The notes under the pieces were generated by a model, which searched no databases, was not told where the DNA came from, and saw only the letters and a list, made by a program, of their open reading frames with translations. From positions 298,051 to 362,050 of the forward strand of contig JBKEEF010000012.1 in NCBI GenBank assembly GCA_047975765.1: DNA of 64,000 nt, in the 5' to 3' direction. Below are positions 18,640 to 26,484 of the stretch, piece after piece (position 1 is the first letter of the stretch; every line of letters begins with the position of its first letter). Made by a program: the position numbers and the translations under genes. Origin of the DNA: JAQWBS01 sp047975765. GTDB taxonomy: Bacteria > Pseudomonadota > Alphaproteobacteria > RF32 > CAG-239.

Positions 18640-19077
18640 ATGTCTGAATTTGATGAAAATGAAAAAGCCTTAATGGAAGCCTTCGACTTTCAAGATGAAA
18701 TTGTTGATATGGAAAGCTTGAAAAAAGACTATATTGCTTTTGCAGGAAAAGAACTTGAGCAAGGTTCTAAAATTGCTGAGAAAGAGGAAATCATCAAAGC
18801 TCTTAAAACTGTTGAAGACCCAGAAATTATGATTAACATCTACGATTTAGGCTTGGTCTATGACATCAAACAAAACGAAAAAAGTGGCGATATTGCGGTT
18901 GAGATGACGGTAACTTCCCCAATGTGTCCTGTAGCTGGCATTTTACCACAACAGGCGGCTGATGCAATTTCTGCTGTTGAAGGTACAGGAAAGATTGAAG
19001 TGAAGGTCGTTTGGGAACCAGCATGGAGCTTTGAACGTTTAAGTGAAGATGCAAAAATGATGATGGAAATTTTCTAA
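18640..19077 (+). CDS. sufT: Fe-S assembly auxiliary protein SufT (MIP18/DUF59 family)
   Basis: A MIP18-family protein that helps load or mature Fe-S clusters. Residues about 45-140 show the DUF59 core: VEDPEIMINIYDLGLVYDI near 47 and TVTSPMCPVAGILPQ near 90, which contains the single conserved Cys. An N-terminal acidic extension of about 40 residues precedes it. A strong AGGAG site lies before the ATG. Position after sufS supports the SufT name over the phenylacetate subunit PaaD, since no paa genes are here. Confidence 0.87.
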   Translation: MSEFDENEKALMEAFDFQDEIVDMESLKKDYIAFAGKELEQGSKIAEKEEIIKALKTVEDPEIMINIYDLGLVYDIKQNEKSGDIAVEMTVTSPMCPVAGILPQQAADAISAVEGTGKIEVKVVWEPAWSFERLSEDAKMMMEIF

Positions 19078-19152
19078 ATTATTTCTTGAAGATTTTCTAG
19101 AATAATGATATTTTGTCTATCTCGCCAAAACAATTAAAAATTGAGGTTGCTT

Positions 19153-19830
19153 ATGTCTGCAGAAATTAAAACACCAATCACTACTGAACGCTTGGTCATT
19201 ACAGAATTTGAAAATTCCGACTATTATGCATTGGAACAAATTGCTTTTAATATCAACCAAAAAGCAGACAAAGAAAAAAGCAAAGGATATATGCCTTTTT
19301 ATACATTCCAAGTTGATGCTGACACACCAGATAGAGATCTTGAAGTTCGCCAAAAAGTGGCTCAATTCATTATCAAATCTCATAAAGAAAAAAATACAGA
19401 ACCTCGTTCAACTTATAGAATGGCTGTCAGAAAAAAAGATGACAACACTTTAGTTGGAAATGTGACAATTGATATGTTGCCGTTTGAAGAGAATGGAAAG
19501 TTTGTTTATGGTGATTTGGGATATTTCATCAACCCTGAACATGAAAAAAAGGGTTATGCAACTGAAGCTGTTCGTGCCATTTCTCACGAGTTTTTTAAGA
19601 AATATGAACAATTAGATATCACCGCTCACCCTGATAATTTAAACTCTCAAAAATTGATTGAAAGAATTGGTGGAAAGAAAATTGGATATAAAGATTCCTC
19701 AAATTATGGACATGGAGAACCAAGAGCTATTTTCACTGTAATGAAAAAAGATTTTTATAGAACTGCTCCATATGCTCAAAAGCTAGGAGGACTTCTTCTT
19801 GTTTTAGCTAGTCAAAAGAAAGAAAAATAA
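19153..19830 (+). CDS. GNAT-family N-acetyltransferase (RimJ/RimL-like)
   Basis: An acetyl-CoA-dependent N-acetyltransferase of 225 residues from the ATG (MSAEIKTPITTERL) that follows GAGG; a TTG four codons upstream is less likely. It opens with the TERLVITEF strand common to the RimJ/RimL branch, and the acetyl-CoA region lies near FINPEHEKKGYATEAVRAIS (about residue 133), with LNSQKLIERIGGKKIGY in the last part. The substrate may be a protein N-terminus, an antibiotic or a small molecule. The peptide bonds of its neighbour (ddpX-like) do not settle this. Confidence 0.75.
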   Translation: MSAEIKTPITTERLVITEFENSDYYALEQIAFNINQKADKEKSKGYMPFYTFQVDADTPDRDLEVRQKVAQFIIKSHKEKNTEPRSTYRMAVRKKDDNTLVGNVTIDMLPFEENGKFVYGDLGYFINPEHEKKGYATEAVRAISHEFFKKYEQLDITAHPDNLNSQKLIERIGGKKIGYKDSSNYGHGEPRAIFTVMKKDFYRTAPYAQKLGGLLLVLASQKKEK

Positions 19831-19832
19831 TA

Positions 19833-20465
19833 ATGTTTGATGATTCTAAGCTATCTGAACCGGAGTTAATTTTTGAAATTGAAAACCCTGTTCAGCTTGT
19901 TGAAATAAATGGTCAGAATAACATTCTCTTCAATTCAAAATATACCAATGAAAGAAGAGTGAGAAAATATATCTATGAACTTCTTTTAAAAGCTAAAGGA
20001 CATCTCCCAAAAAACTATAATTTCGTTATTTATGAAGGTTATCGAACTTTAGAGTCACAAAAAAAACTTTGGGATGAAGTTGTTCTCAAGAAGACAAATG
20101 AATATCCCAATCTTGATCCAAACTCTGAAGAATTCATCTCTATATGCAATGTTTTTGTTGCCAATCCGCATCGTCAAGGAAGTGGACACCAATCTGGGGC
20201 TGCCGTTGATGTCGCATTGATAGATGATGAGGGCATTGAATATGACATGGGTGGAATCGTTCGTGGTTTTGGAGAAGAAGCCACTTTTGATGCTCAAAAT
20301 ATTTCATCAGAAGCAAGAAAAAATAGAAACATCCTAAAAAATGCTTTGGAAAAAGTTGGTCTAGTGAACTACCCATCAGAATGGTGGCACTATTCTTTTG
20401 GGGATCGCCTCTGGGCAAGATTAACAGAATCTAAAATAGCTATTTTTTCAAATCTTAAATTTTAA
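19833..20465 (+). CDS. D-alanyl-D-alanine dipeptidase (VanX/DdpX family, M15D)
   Basis: A zinc dipeptidase that splits D-Ala-D-Ala. The zinc and catalytic motifs are clear: SGHQSGAAVDVAL near residue 112 (SxHxxGxAxD) and EWWHYSF near residue 185 (ExxH). Residues 60-70 carry the GYRTLESQ motif before the active site. No signal peptide is present, so the protein is probably cytoplasmic, as in DdpX. It follows the GNAT gene by two bases and overlaps the convergent murI by 11 bp. Without vanH/vanA it is likely for peptidoglycan turnover, not vancomycin resistance. Confidence 0.85.
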   Translation: MFDDSKLSEPELIFEIENPVQLVEINGQNNILFNSKYTNERRVRKYIYELLLKAKGHLPKNYNFVIYEGYRTLESQKKLWDEVVLKKTNEYPNLDPNSEEFISICNVFVANPHRQGSGHQSGAAVDVALIDDEGIEYDMGGIVRGFGEEATFDAQNISSEARKNRNILKNALEKVGLVNYPSEWWHYSFGDRLWARLTESKIAIFSNLKF

Positions 20466-21240
20466 CTTCTTTTATAGATATATTTTCAAAGAGTTTCTCA
20501 GCCACTTCTTGATAATGTTTATTCAGCTTTGTGACCACAAATTCTCTCTGAGCATTTTTAGATAAAACCTTGTCAATTTCAGGATGCCTTTGCAGATAAT
20601 TTTCCAATTTTTCACCCATAAAATCTGCTTGAGAAATGATATGAACATAAGGGATTTCTTTCTCAAAATATTTTTTCAAAAGTGGATAGTGCGTACAACC
20701 CAGAATTAAGCTATCAACATCTTTCATATCTGGAGCATATTGCTTTACATATTTTTCCGCTAACACAAAATCATTACTTTCAATTGCAGGCACAAATTCT
20801 GGTGTTGCTAATTCCTTTACCTCAACATTATTATTTATTTTTTTAATTTCGACTTCGTAAATGTGAGAATTGATTGTTGAATTTGTAGCAATAACACCAA
20901 TCGTTTTAGAAGAACAAGCAATTGCCTCTTCAACAGTTGGTACAACAACTCCCAGAACTTTAACATCTGGTGCATAATCAGGGATAAAAACCCTTTGCAA
21001 ATATCTGAGTGCAATTGAAGAAGCTGTATTACATGCGATTATGATAAGTTTACAGTCTTGTTTAATGAGAAACTTAATTGCATCAATAGAAAAGTCCAAA
21101 ACTTCTCGAGCAGATTTCTCACCATAAGGAAGATGTTTTGTATCTCCAAGATACAAATAATCATATTGCCCTAACCTCTCAATAAAAGATTTTGTAATAA
21201 TCAAACCACCAAGACCAGAATCAAACACTCCAATTTTCAT
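20455..21240 (-). CDS. murI: Glutamate racemase
   Basis: Cofactor-independent racemase that makes D-glutamate for peptidoglycan. The opening GVFDSGLGGL and the two catalytic cysteines (IIACNTASS near residue 70; LILGCTHYPLL near 180) are intact. The 261-residue length is standard. It lies eight bases downstream of the M20 peptidase gene on the same strand and overlaps the end of the convergent dipeptidase gene. Both neighbours act on amino acids or peptides, which fits a cell-wall metabolism neighbourhood. Confidence 0.95.
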   Translation of the reverse strand: MKIGVFDSGLGGLIITKSFIERLGQYDYLYLGDTKHLPYGEKSAREVLDFSIDAIKFLIKQDCKLIIIACNTASSIALRYLQRVFIPDYAPDVKVLGVVVPTVEEAIACSSKTIGVIATNSTINSHIYEVEIKKINNNVEVKELATPEFVPAIESNDFVLAEKYVKQYAPDMKDVDSLILGCTHYPLLKKYFEKEIPYVHIISQADFMGEKLENYLQRHPEIDKVLSKNAQREFVVTKLNKHYQEVAEKLFENISIKEVKI

Positions 21241-21248
21241 TTTTCTTC

Positions 21249-22355
21249 CTATTTTTCTTCAACAAGTTTTTGGATATATGCTTTTTGAATTTCATATAAC
21301 TTGAAAATTGAATCAGTTTCAACATATTCTCCATCGCCATGAACATTTGCGCCTGTTGTTGAGTGCATAATGATAACAGAGTTATCCGCAAACATTCTTG
21401 CATCTGTTGCACCATTCATATGTGTGATTGAAATTTTATCGCCAGCAATTTTTTCTGCAATTTTTTTATAGTTTTGAATTTCTGGAGAATTGGCATCCAT
21501 ATAGCAACCACAACTCGCCATATCAATTTTGTATGTTGTGTTATTTTTTTCGCACACTTCAGCTAAAAGCTTTTCAAGTTCTTCAAGAGAAGTTTTTTCT
21601 GTAAGGCGAAAATTCAAATTTGCCTCAACAAAATCCGGAACAACATTAGAAGTCTGTTTTGAAGTGATGTAGGTGACAACCATGGTATCAAGCCAAGTTT
21701 CTTTTGGTTGTGGAAGTTTTTCAGAATATTCAGGAAATGTTTTTTGAAGTTCCAAAATCACTTTTAGAAGATTGTTAATCGCATTTTCGCTCTGCCAAGG
21801 TCTAGAACTGTGACCACTTTTTCCATGACCATAGAGTTTGACACCAACTGAATGTTTATATTTTTCAATGATTGTCTTTAGGCTTCCGGCATCAATATCT
21901 AAGACAATTTTGGAAGTAATTTTTTCATTTTTTTTGAAAGCCTTGATACCATTGCTTGTTGTTTCTTCGTCTGTTGTAATCAAAAGCCCAACTTTGAGCG
22001 GTGTTTTTTCTCTTATAACATCTCTCAAAACGTACATTGCGATCGCAATTTGCGACTTCATATCATTTGAACCACGTCCATAAATTCTATCTTCTGTTAC
22101 CTGAGGGAAAAATTGTTCTTCTTTAGCAGGAACCACATCCAAATGTCCGACCATTAGCAAATCAAAATCATCTGATTGAGAATTTGAGACAAGCAAAACA
22201 GGTGAAGCTTCATCATATTCAAAACAATGAATATTGGCATTATCTTCACTGAAAAAATCTTGAACATAGCTCAAAGCCTTACTAATTTCGGCTTCATTCC
22301 CTGAAACACTTGGAATTGAAATCAAGTCCAAAATTGTTCTCACTATTTTTTCCAT
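21249..22355 (-). CDS. M20-family metallopeptidase (ArgE/DapE/ACY1-type)
   Basis: A di-zinc amidohydrolase of the M20 family. Zinc and catalytic motifs appear in order: MVGHLDVVPA near residue 68, GRGSNDMKSQ near 92 (bridging Asp), TDEETTS near 128 (catalytic Glu) and HMNGATDAR near 325. A dimerisation lid of about 110 residues lies between. The family includes acetylornithine deacetylase, succinyl-diaminopimelate desuccinylase and carboxypeptidases; the sequence does not decide which. The next gene, murI, starts eight bases later. Confidence 0.85.
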   Translation of the reverse strand: MEKIVRTILDLISIPSVSGNEAEISKALSYVQDFFSEDNANIHCFEYDEASPVLLVSNSQSDDFDLLMVGHLDVVPAKEEQFFPQVTEDRIYGRGSNDMKSQIAIAMYVLRDVIREKTPLKVGLLITTDEETTSNGIKAFKKNEKITSKIVLDIDAGSLKTIIEKYKHSVGVKLYGHGKSGHSSRPWQSENAINNLLKVILELQKTFPEYSEKLPQPKETWLDTMVVTYITSKQTSNVVPDFVEANLNFRLTEKTSLEELEKLLAEVCEKNNTTYKIDMASCGCYMDANSPEIQNYKKIAEKIAGDKISITHMNGATDARMFADNSVIIMHSTTGANVHGDGEYVETDSIFKLYEIQKAYIQKLVEEK

Positions 22356-22465
22356 AAACTACCCTTTCACAAATCTGTTTATAGCCCCCATTGGTGTTTG
22401 ACAAATATAGCATATTCCCTTAATTTGTCATTTAATAAATGTTATTTTTGAAATGAGAATTTGTG

Positions 22466-22870
22466 ATGACTTTAGAAGAACTTTCAGAAAATTTTGAACT
22501 TTTAGATGACTGGGAAGATAAGTACCGATACATCATTGATTTGGGTTCTAAACTTTCTCCACTCGACGAAAAATTTTATACGGATGAGTGGAAAGTTCAA
22601 GGTTGCACTTCTCAGGTTTGGCTCATCCCTTCTGCTTCAGACAATAAGCTTTCTTTTCGAGGAGATAGTGACGCTGCCATTGTGAAGGGTTTACTTAGCA
22701 TTGTTTTGATGATTTTTTCAGATAAAACGCCGCAAGAGATTGAAAAAATTGATACTGAGAATATTTTTACTGCGCTTGGTCTTCAAGAAAATTTGACACC
22801 AAGTCGACGTAACGGACTTTTCTCTATGATTGAAAAAATTAAGTTTTATGCCCAAAATTTGAAAGAGTAG
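22466..22870 (+). CDS. sufE: Cysteine desulfuration protein SufE
   Basis: Sulfur acceptor that stimulates SufS and shuttles persulfide sulfur to SufBCD. The sequence shows the family pattern: DWEDKYRYIIDLG near residue 15, the active cysteine in VQGCTSQVWL near residue 48, and the C-terminal LTPSRRNGLFSMIEKIK. The second ATG is used as start; a GTG one codon earlier is possible. It is separated from the main suf operon and placed directly before a succinate-CoA ligase pair, six bases from the next gene. Confidence 0.93.
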   Translation: MTLEELSENFELLDDWEDKYRYIIDLGSKLSPLDEKFYTDEWKVQGCTSQVWLIPSASDNKLSFRGDSDAAIVKGLLSIVLMIFSDKTPQEIEKIDTENIFTALGLQENLTPSRRNGLFSMIEKIKFYAQNLKE

Positions 22871-22875
22871 TCTTA

Positions 22876-24078
22876 ATGAACATTCATGAATATCAGGCAA
22901 AAAAGATTTTAAGCCAATATGACATTAATATTCCGAAAGGTGGAATTGCTTATACATCGGCAAGTGCAAAAAAAATTGCTGAAGAAATTTTACCGAGAGG
23001 TCCTTGGATGCTCAAGTCTCAAATCCATTCTGGTGCGAGAAATAATGGATATTTCATTGAAAAAGAAGCAGGACGAAAAGGTGGAATCCGGTTTGTAGAT
23101 TCCAAAAAAGAACTCGTCAAAGAATGTGAAAAAATGTTAGGAAAAACCCTTGTAACCATTCAAACAGGACCTAAAGGGAAAATTGTCAACAAAATCTATG
23201 TTGAAGCTTTTTCAAAAGTGAAGAACCTTTTCTATGCTGGAATGGTTATTGATCGAATGGAACCAGCTGTCACGCTTTTGGTTGCAAAAACTGAAGATGA
23301 TGACATCATCAAAGTCACCCTTAACAACCCAGAAAAAATTCTAAAAATTAAGCTTGGTCTCGACAAAGGACCAAATGTTGCTCAAGTTCGTGAAGTTTTA
23401 AACTTTTTAGAATTACCTGCCAATGCTTTCAAGAACCTGAAAAGTTTCATCAATGGAATTTACAGAGCGTTCATTCAATATGATGCAACCTTGATTGAAA
23501 TTAACCCAGCTGGGCTTACAAAATCTGGCGAAATTCTAGCTCTTGATGCAAAAATGTCTTTTGATGATGCTGCACTGTATCGCCATGAAGATATTCAAAG
23601 ATTCAAAGATGAGAGTGAGTATATTGAACGCAAAATTAAAGCCACAAAATATGGTTTTGACTATGAAGAATTTGACGGAAGTGTTGGTCTCATTGTTAAT
23701 GGTGACGGTATCTCTCTCGCCCTCATTGATTTGCTCAAACAAAAAGGAATTAATGTTGCTTGTTATCTCAACGTCAAAGGCGGCGTTGATAAAGACAAAA
23801 TTGCAGCGGGTATCAAAATCATTATGACTAATCCTAAAGTTGAGGGAATTCTCATCAATATTCTCGGTGGGTTTGTGAGATGTAATTTGATTGCAGATGG
23901 TATTGTTGCAGCAACATCTGAAGTGGGATTAAATTCGCCACTAGTCGTTAGGTTTGAAGGGATTAATAAAGAATATGCCAAAGAAATTTTGGAAAAATCT
24001 AAACTTCCAATGAAAATTTCTGAAGATATGCAAGAGTCTGTCGATAAATTGATTAAAATTATGGAGGAGAATGATTAA
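22876..24078 (+). CDS. sucC: Succinate-CoA ligase beta-subunit-like protein (ATP-grasp)
   Basis: Resembles the nucleotide-binding beta subunit of ADP-forming succinyl-CoA synthetase. It begins with the usual MNIHEYQAKKIL and carries EINPAGLTKSGEILALDAKMSFDDAALYRH near 205-235, VNGDGISLALIDLL near 275 and GGFVRCNLIADGI near 330. The ATP-grasp glycine loop, normally GGRGKAGG, reads GARNNG, and the later GGGA motif reads KGGV, so it differs from classic SucC. It pairs with the next gene, whose active-site His is replaced. The pair may use another acid, or may be altered in mechanism. Confidence 0.8.
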   Translation: MNIHEYQAKKILSQYDINIPKGGIAYTSASAKKIAEEILPRGPWMLKSQIHSGARNNGYFIEKEAGRKGGIRFVDSKKELVKECEKMLGKTLVTIQTGPKGKIVNKIYVEAFSKVKNLFYAGMVIDRMEPAVTLLVAKTEDDDIIKVTLNNPEKILKIKLGLDKGPNVAQVREVLNFLELPANAFKNLKSFINGIYRAFIQYDATLIEINPAGLTKSGEILALDAKMSFDDAALYRHEDIQRFKDESEYIERKIKATKYGFDYEEFDGSVGLIVNGDGISLALIDLLKQKGINVACYLNVKGGVDKDKIAAGIKIIMTNPKVEGILINILGGFVRCNLIADGIVAATSEVGLNSPLVVRFEGINKEYAKEILEKSKLPMKISEDMQESVDKLIKIMEEND

Positions 24079-24080
24079 AT

Positions 24081-24953
24081 ATGTCTATTCTTGCCAATAA
24101 AAACACAAAAGTTATCGTTCAAGGTATCACTGGTAATCAAGCCTCTTTCCACACGAGACGATCCATTGAATATGGCACGAAAATTGTCGGTGGTGTAACC
24201 CCAAATAAAGGCGGAACAGAATTTTTAGGTGTTCCTGTTTTCAATAAAGTTTCTGAAGCAGTTAAAGAAACTGGCGCTACGGCTTCCGTAATGTTTGTCC
24301 CTGCTCGTTTCGTTGTTGAAGCTGCCCGAGAGGCAATCGAAGCTGAGCTAGAACTCCTTGTTTGTATCTCTGACGGCATCCCAATTAGTGATATGATCAG
24401 AATTAAAGAAATGCTCAGAGGAAGCAAAACCACCCTCATTGGACCTAACACACCAGGGGTGATTACACCGGAAGAAGCAAGGCTTGGAATTTTCCCTGAA
24501 AATATTCACCAAAAGGGACATATTGGTGTCATTTCTCGTTCATCAACTTTGACGTACGAGGCAGTTATTGAAATTAGTCGTGCTAAAATGGGACAATCCA
24601 CGGTTATTGGTTTGGGTGATGATATGGTCATTGGTTCAGACTTCATTAGCAATGTTGATAGATTCATCAAAGATGAAGATACAAAGGCAATTGTGGTTAT
24701 TGGAACTTTGGGTGGCACTTATGAGGAAGAGCTTTCAGATTATTATAAAACACTCAAAAACAAAAAACCTGTCATTGGTTTTGTTGCAGGAAGAAGTTTT
24801 CCTTACATGAATAATCTGGGCTATGCTGGTGATATTATCACCAAAGGACATATTTCTGCACAAGATAAAAAAGAGACTATGGAAAAATCTGGCATCATTA
24901 CCATTAATCAGATTAATGATTTACATGATGAACTCCTTAACCTAATAAAATGA
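24081..24953 (+). CDS. sucD: Succinate-CoA ligase alpha-subunit-like protein, active-site His replaced by Tyr
   Basis: Resembles the CoA-binding alpha subunit that carries the phosphohistidine intermediate. It has VQGITGNQASFHTRR near the N-terminus, GGVTPNKGG near residue 37, GPNTPGVITPEE near 120 and SRSSTLTYEAV near 152. The catalytic region of classic enzymes reads GHAGAII; here it reads GYAGDII (codon TAT, near 24,820), so the phosphorylated His is Tyr. Three bases separate it from the beta-like gene, and its stop overlaps the comF start (ATGA). Confidence 0.8.
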   Translation: MSILANKNTKVIVQGITGNQASFHTRRSIEYGTKIVGGVTPNKGGTEFLGVPVFNKVSEAVKETGATASVMFVPARFVVEAAREAIEAELELLVCISDGIPISDMIRIKEMLRGSKTTLIGPNTPGVITPEEARLGIFPENIHQKGHIGVISRSSTLTYEAVIEISRAKMGQSTVIGLGDDMVIGSDFISNVDRFIKDEDTKAIVVIGTLGGTYEEELSDYYKTLKNKKPVIGFVAGRSFPYMNNLGYAGDIITKGHISAQDKKETMEKSGIITINQINDLHDELLNLIK

Positions 24954-25666
24954 TTAAAAAGTTTTTTGCAAATCTCATTAATTTTATTCTTCCACCAAGG
25001 TGCATTAATTGTGGTAATATATTGAATGGCAACGATGGAATTTGTAGTGACTGTTTTCAAAAAATAAATTTTATCAGTCGTCCTTTTTGCGAAAAATGTG
25101 GACAACCTTTTGAGGAAAATATCAAAGGAAACAAACTCTGTGGTAATTGCATAAAAGAAAAAAAACCTATTTTTAGACTTTTTCGTTCTGTATTTATTTA
25201 TGATGATTTTTCAAAAAAAATGATTTTAGCTCTGAAATTTTTGGATAAAACAGAGAATGCTAAAGTTTTAGGAAAGTTGATGTTTTTTTCTGCAAAAGAT
25301 ATTTTAGAAAATGAAATTGATCTCATCATCCCTATTCCTCTTCACTATAAAAGAATGCTGAAAAGAAAATATAATCAAGCTGGGCTTCTTGCACAAGTTT
25401 TGAGTAAGTTTTGCAAAATCCCTGTTGATTATTCTTCTGTCATTAGAAGCAAAAACAATCGCCCACAAGTCGAATTTTCAGGAAAGGTAAGACACAATAA
25501 TGTGAGAGGTGTTTTTGAAGTTAAGTATCCCGAAAAGATTAGAGATAAAAGAATTTTACTGATTGATGATGTTTATACTACAGGATCAACCATGAAAGAA
25601 TGTGCCAAAGCACTTTTGAAAGCAGGCGCAAAATCTGTCGATTTTTTAACGGTTGCACGAACATAA
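24950..25666 (+). CDS. ComF family protein (zinc ribbon plus phosphoribosyltransferase domain)
   Basis: A 238-residue ComF/GntX-type protein. Four CxxC pairs (CINCG near 18, CSDC near 32, CEKCG near 46, CGNC near 61) form N-terminal double zinc ribbons, followed by a type I phosphoribosyltransferase fold with the PRPP loop ILLIDDVYTTGSTM near residue 200. ComF proteins are linked to DNA uptake in some bacteria, but the gene is widespread in non-competent species. The ATG overlaps the sucD stop. A terminator follows. Confidence 0.9.
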   Translation: MIKKFFANLINFILPPRCINCGNILNGNDGICSDCFQKINFISRPFCEKCGQPFEENIKGNKLCGNCIKEKKPIFRLFRSVFIYDDFSKKMILALKFLDKTENAKVLGKLMFFSAKDILENEIDLIIPIPLHYKRMLKRKYNQAGLLAQVLSKFCKIPVDYSSVIRSKNNRPQVEFSGKVRHNNVRGVFEVKYPEKIRDKRILLIDDVYTTGSTMKECAKALLKAGAKSVDFLTVART

Positions 25667-25671
25667 TATGT

Positions 25672-25707
25672 AAAAAAAGGTACTGGAAAAATCCAATACC
25701 TTTTTTA
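25672..25707 (+). terminator. Terminator after the sufE-sucCD-comF cluster
   Basis: The arms AAAAAAGGTACTGG and CCAATACCTTTTTT, with one mismatched pair, are followed by a T-run. Confidence 0.8.
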
Positions 25708-25715
25708 TCTTTGTT

Positions 25716-25967
25716 TTACCAACTTCCAGCATAGTTTGCAGCTAGATAATCGGCTTTTTCTAAATCTGTTTTTTCGTCCCAACATCCCCCTTCATAAATG
25801 AAAAATTTTCTCAATTTATCAAGCTCGGGACCAGTCACTCTGAATCTGCCTTTGGCAAGAACGTTTAATCTTTTAGCTTCTTCTTCATTTGCTGTATCAT
25901 AAACTTCTGCACCACGAAAAAGAAAAAAGAAAAAAGCAACTGCGATGATTAATAAAATAATATCCAT
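25716..25967 (-). CDS. Small membrane-anchored protein, 83 aa
   Basis: I do not recognise this protein. From the ATG giving MDIILLIIAVAFFFFLFRG it has one N-terminal membrane span followed by a soluble acidic-basic tail with WDEKTDLEKADYLA near the end. A longer frame adds 21 hydrophobic residues but has no better ribosome site. It is convergent with comF and lies downstream of the 47-residue gene on the same strand. The fold resembles small membrane-anchored proteins common in Gram-negative bacteria; no function is assigned. Confidence 0.6.
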   Translation of the reverse strand: MDIILLIIAVAFFFFLFRGAEVYDTANEEEAKRLNVLAKGRFRVTGPELDKLRKFFIYEGGCWDEKTDLEKADYLAANYAGSW

Positions 25968-26056
25968 AATATAACAATTTAATAGGTTTATGAATAGAGT
26001 GTAAAATATTTTACTAATTTTGTCCAGCAATGCTTGATGAAGATTTTGTTACAAGA

Positions 26057-26200
26057 TTATTGCTTGTCATTTGTTTCTTCTTTTATTTTTTTTCTTTCTT
26101 CAAGTTGTTTTTTTCGCTTAGCAACATTTTTCAAAAGAGCTTTTGACTCTCTTTCAAAGCGAATTTCTTTTGGACCTTTTTTCTCTTCTTTTTCTGTCAT
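26057..26200 (-). CDS. 47-aa charged small protein
   Basis: A short gene read on the minus strand from the ATG at 26,200 to TAA at 26,057. The product is strongly charged (Lys, Glu, Arg) and begins MTEKEEKKGPKEIRFERES, followed by KALLKNVAKRKKQ. Short basic proteins of this pattern (RFERE...LKxNxxKRK) are, to my knowledge, widely conserved in Alphaproteobacteria without a known role. An AAGG-containing leader precedes the start. A plus-strand frame here is only a shadow. Confidence 0.65.
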   Translation of the reverse strand: MTEKEEKKGPKEIRFERESKALLKNVAKRKKQLEERKKIKEETNDKQ

Positions 26201-26307
26201 ACCTAAACCTTATTTAATATTTTTTATATGAATAAGATAAATCAGTCTTGATTTTATTTAAAGACTTCTATATGTTTCACTAACAAGATAAATCTATATA
26301 ATTTTGT

Positions 26308-26325
26308 GCCGCCGTAGCTCAGTGG
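26308..26325 (+). repeat. 18-bp copy of the 5' end of tRNA-Thr
   Basis: This stretch is identical to the first 18 bases of the tRNA-Thr gene 198 bp to the right (acceptor arm 5' strand plus start of the D-arm). It is followed by an unrelated sequence with hairpins. It may be a tRNA remnant left by an earlier insertion or excision at this tRNA. Confidence 0.7.
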
Positions 26326-26334
26326 CTTGAGGCG

Positions 26335-26427
26335 GAAAACAATCAAAGTAATGATTGTTTTCAACGAAAGGTGATAGTTTGTTCGTTTGCGACATAGCAA
26401 AAGCTATCAAAGCAAACATTACAAACT
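26335..26427. other. Hairpin-rich segment next to tRNA-Thr
   Basis: A first hairpin GAAAACAATCA / TGATTGTTTTC (26,335-26,362) is followed by a nested inverted repeat: AGTTTGT / ACAAACT outside, GTTTGC / GCAAAC inside it, and ATAGC / GCTAT around a four-base loop (26,376-26,427). No reading frame of interest is seen. The structures fit either a non-coding RNA or the protein-binding arm of an attachment site. Confidence 0.5.
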
Positions 26428-26484
26428 GAACTGGCAAGCACACATCGTGCTCTTTGGTGTTGAAACAAAAAGACACTTTGATTA

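Noticed and set aside
19833..20465. Vancomycin resistance (vanX)
   Set aside because: The enzyme family fits, but no vanH or vanA partner is present; a cell-wall turnover role is more likely.
26034..26231. 65-residue Phe/Ser-rich plus-strand frame
   Set aside because: It is the shadow of the 47-residue minus-strand gene, whose composition and ribosome site are better.
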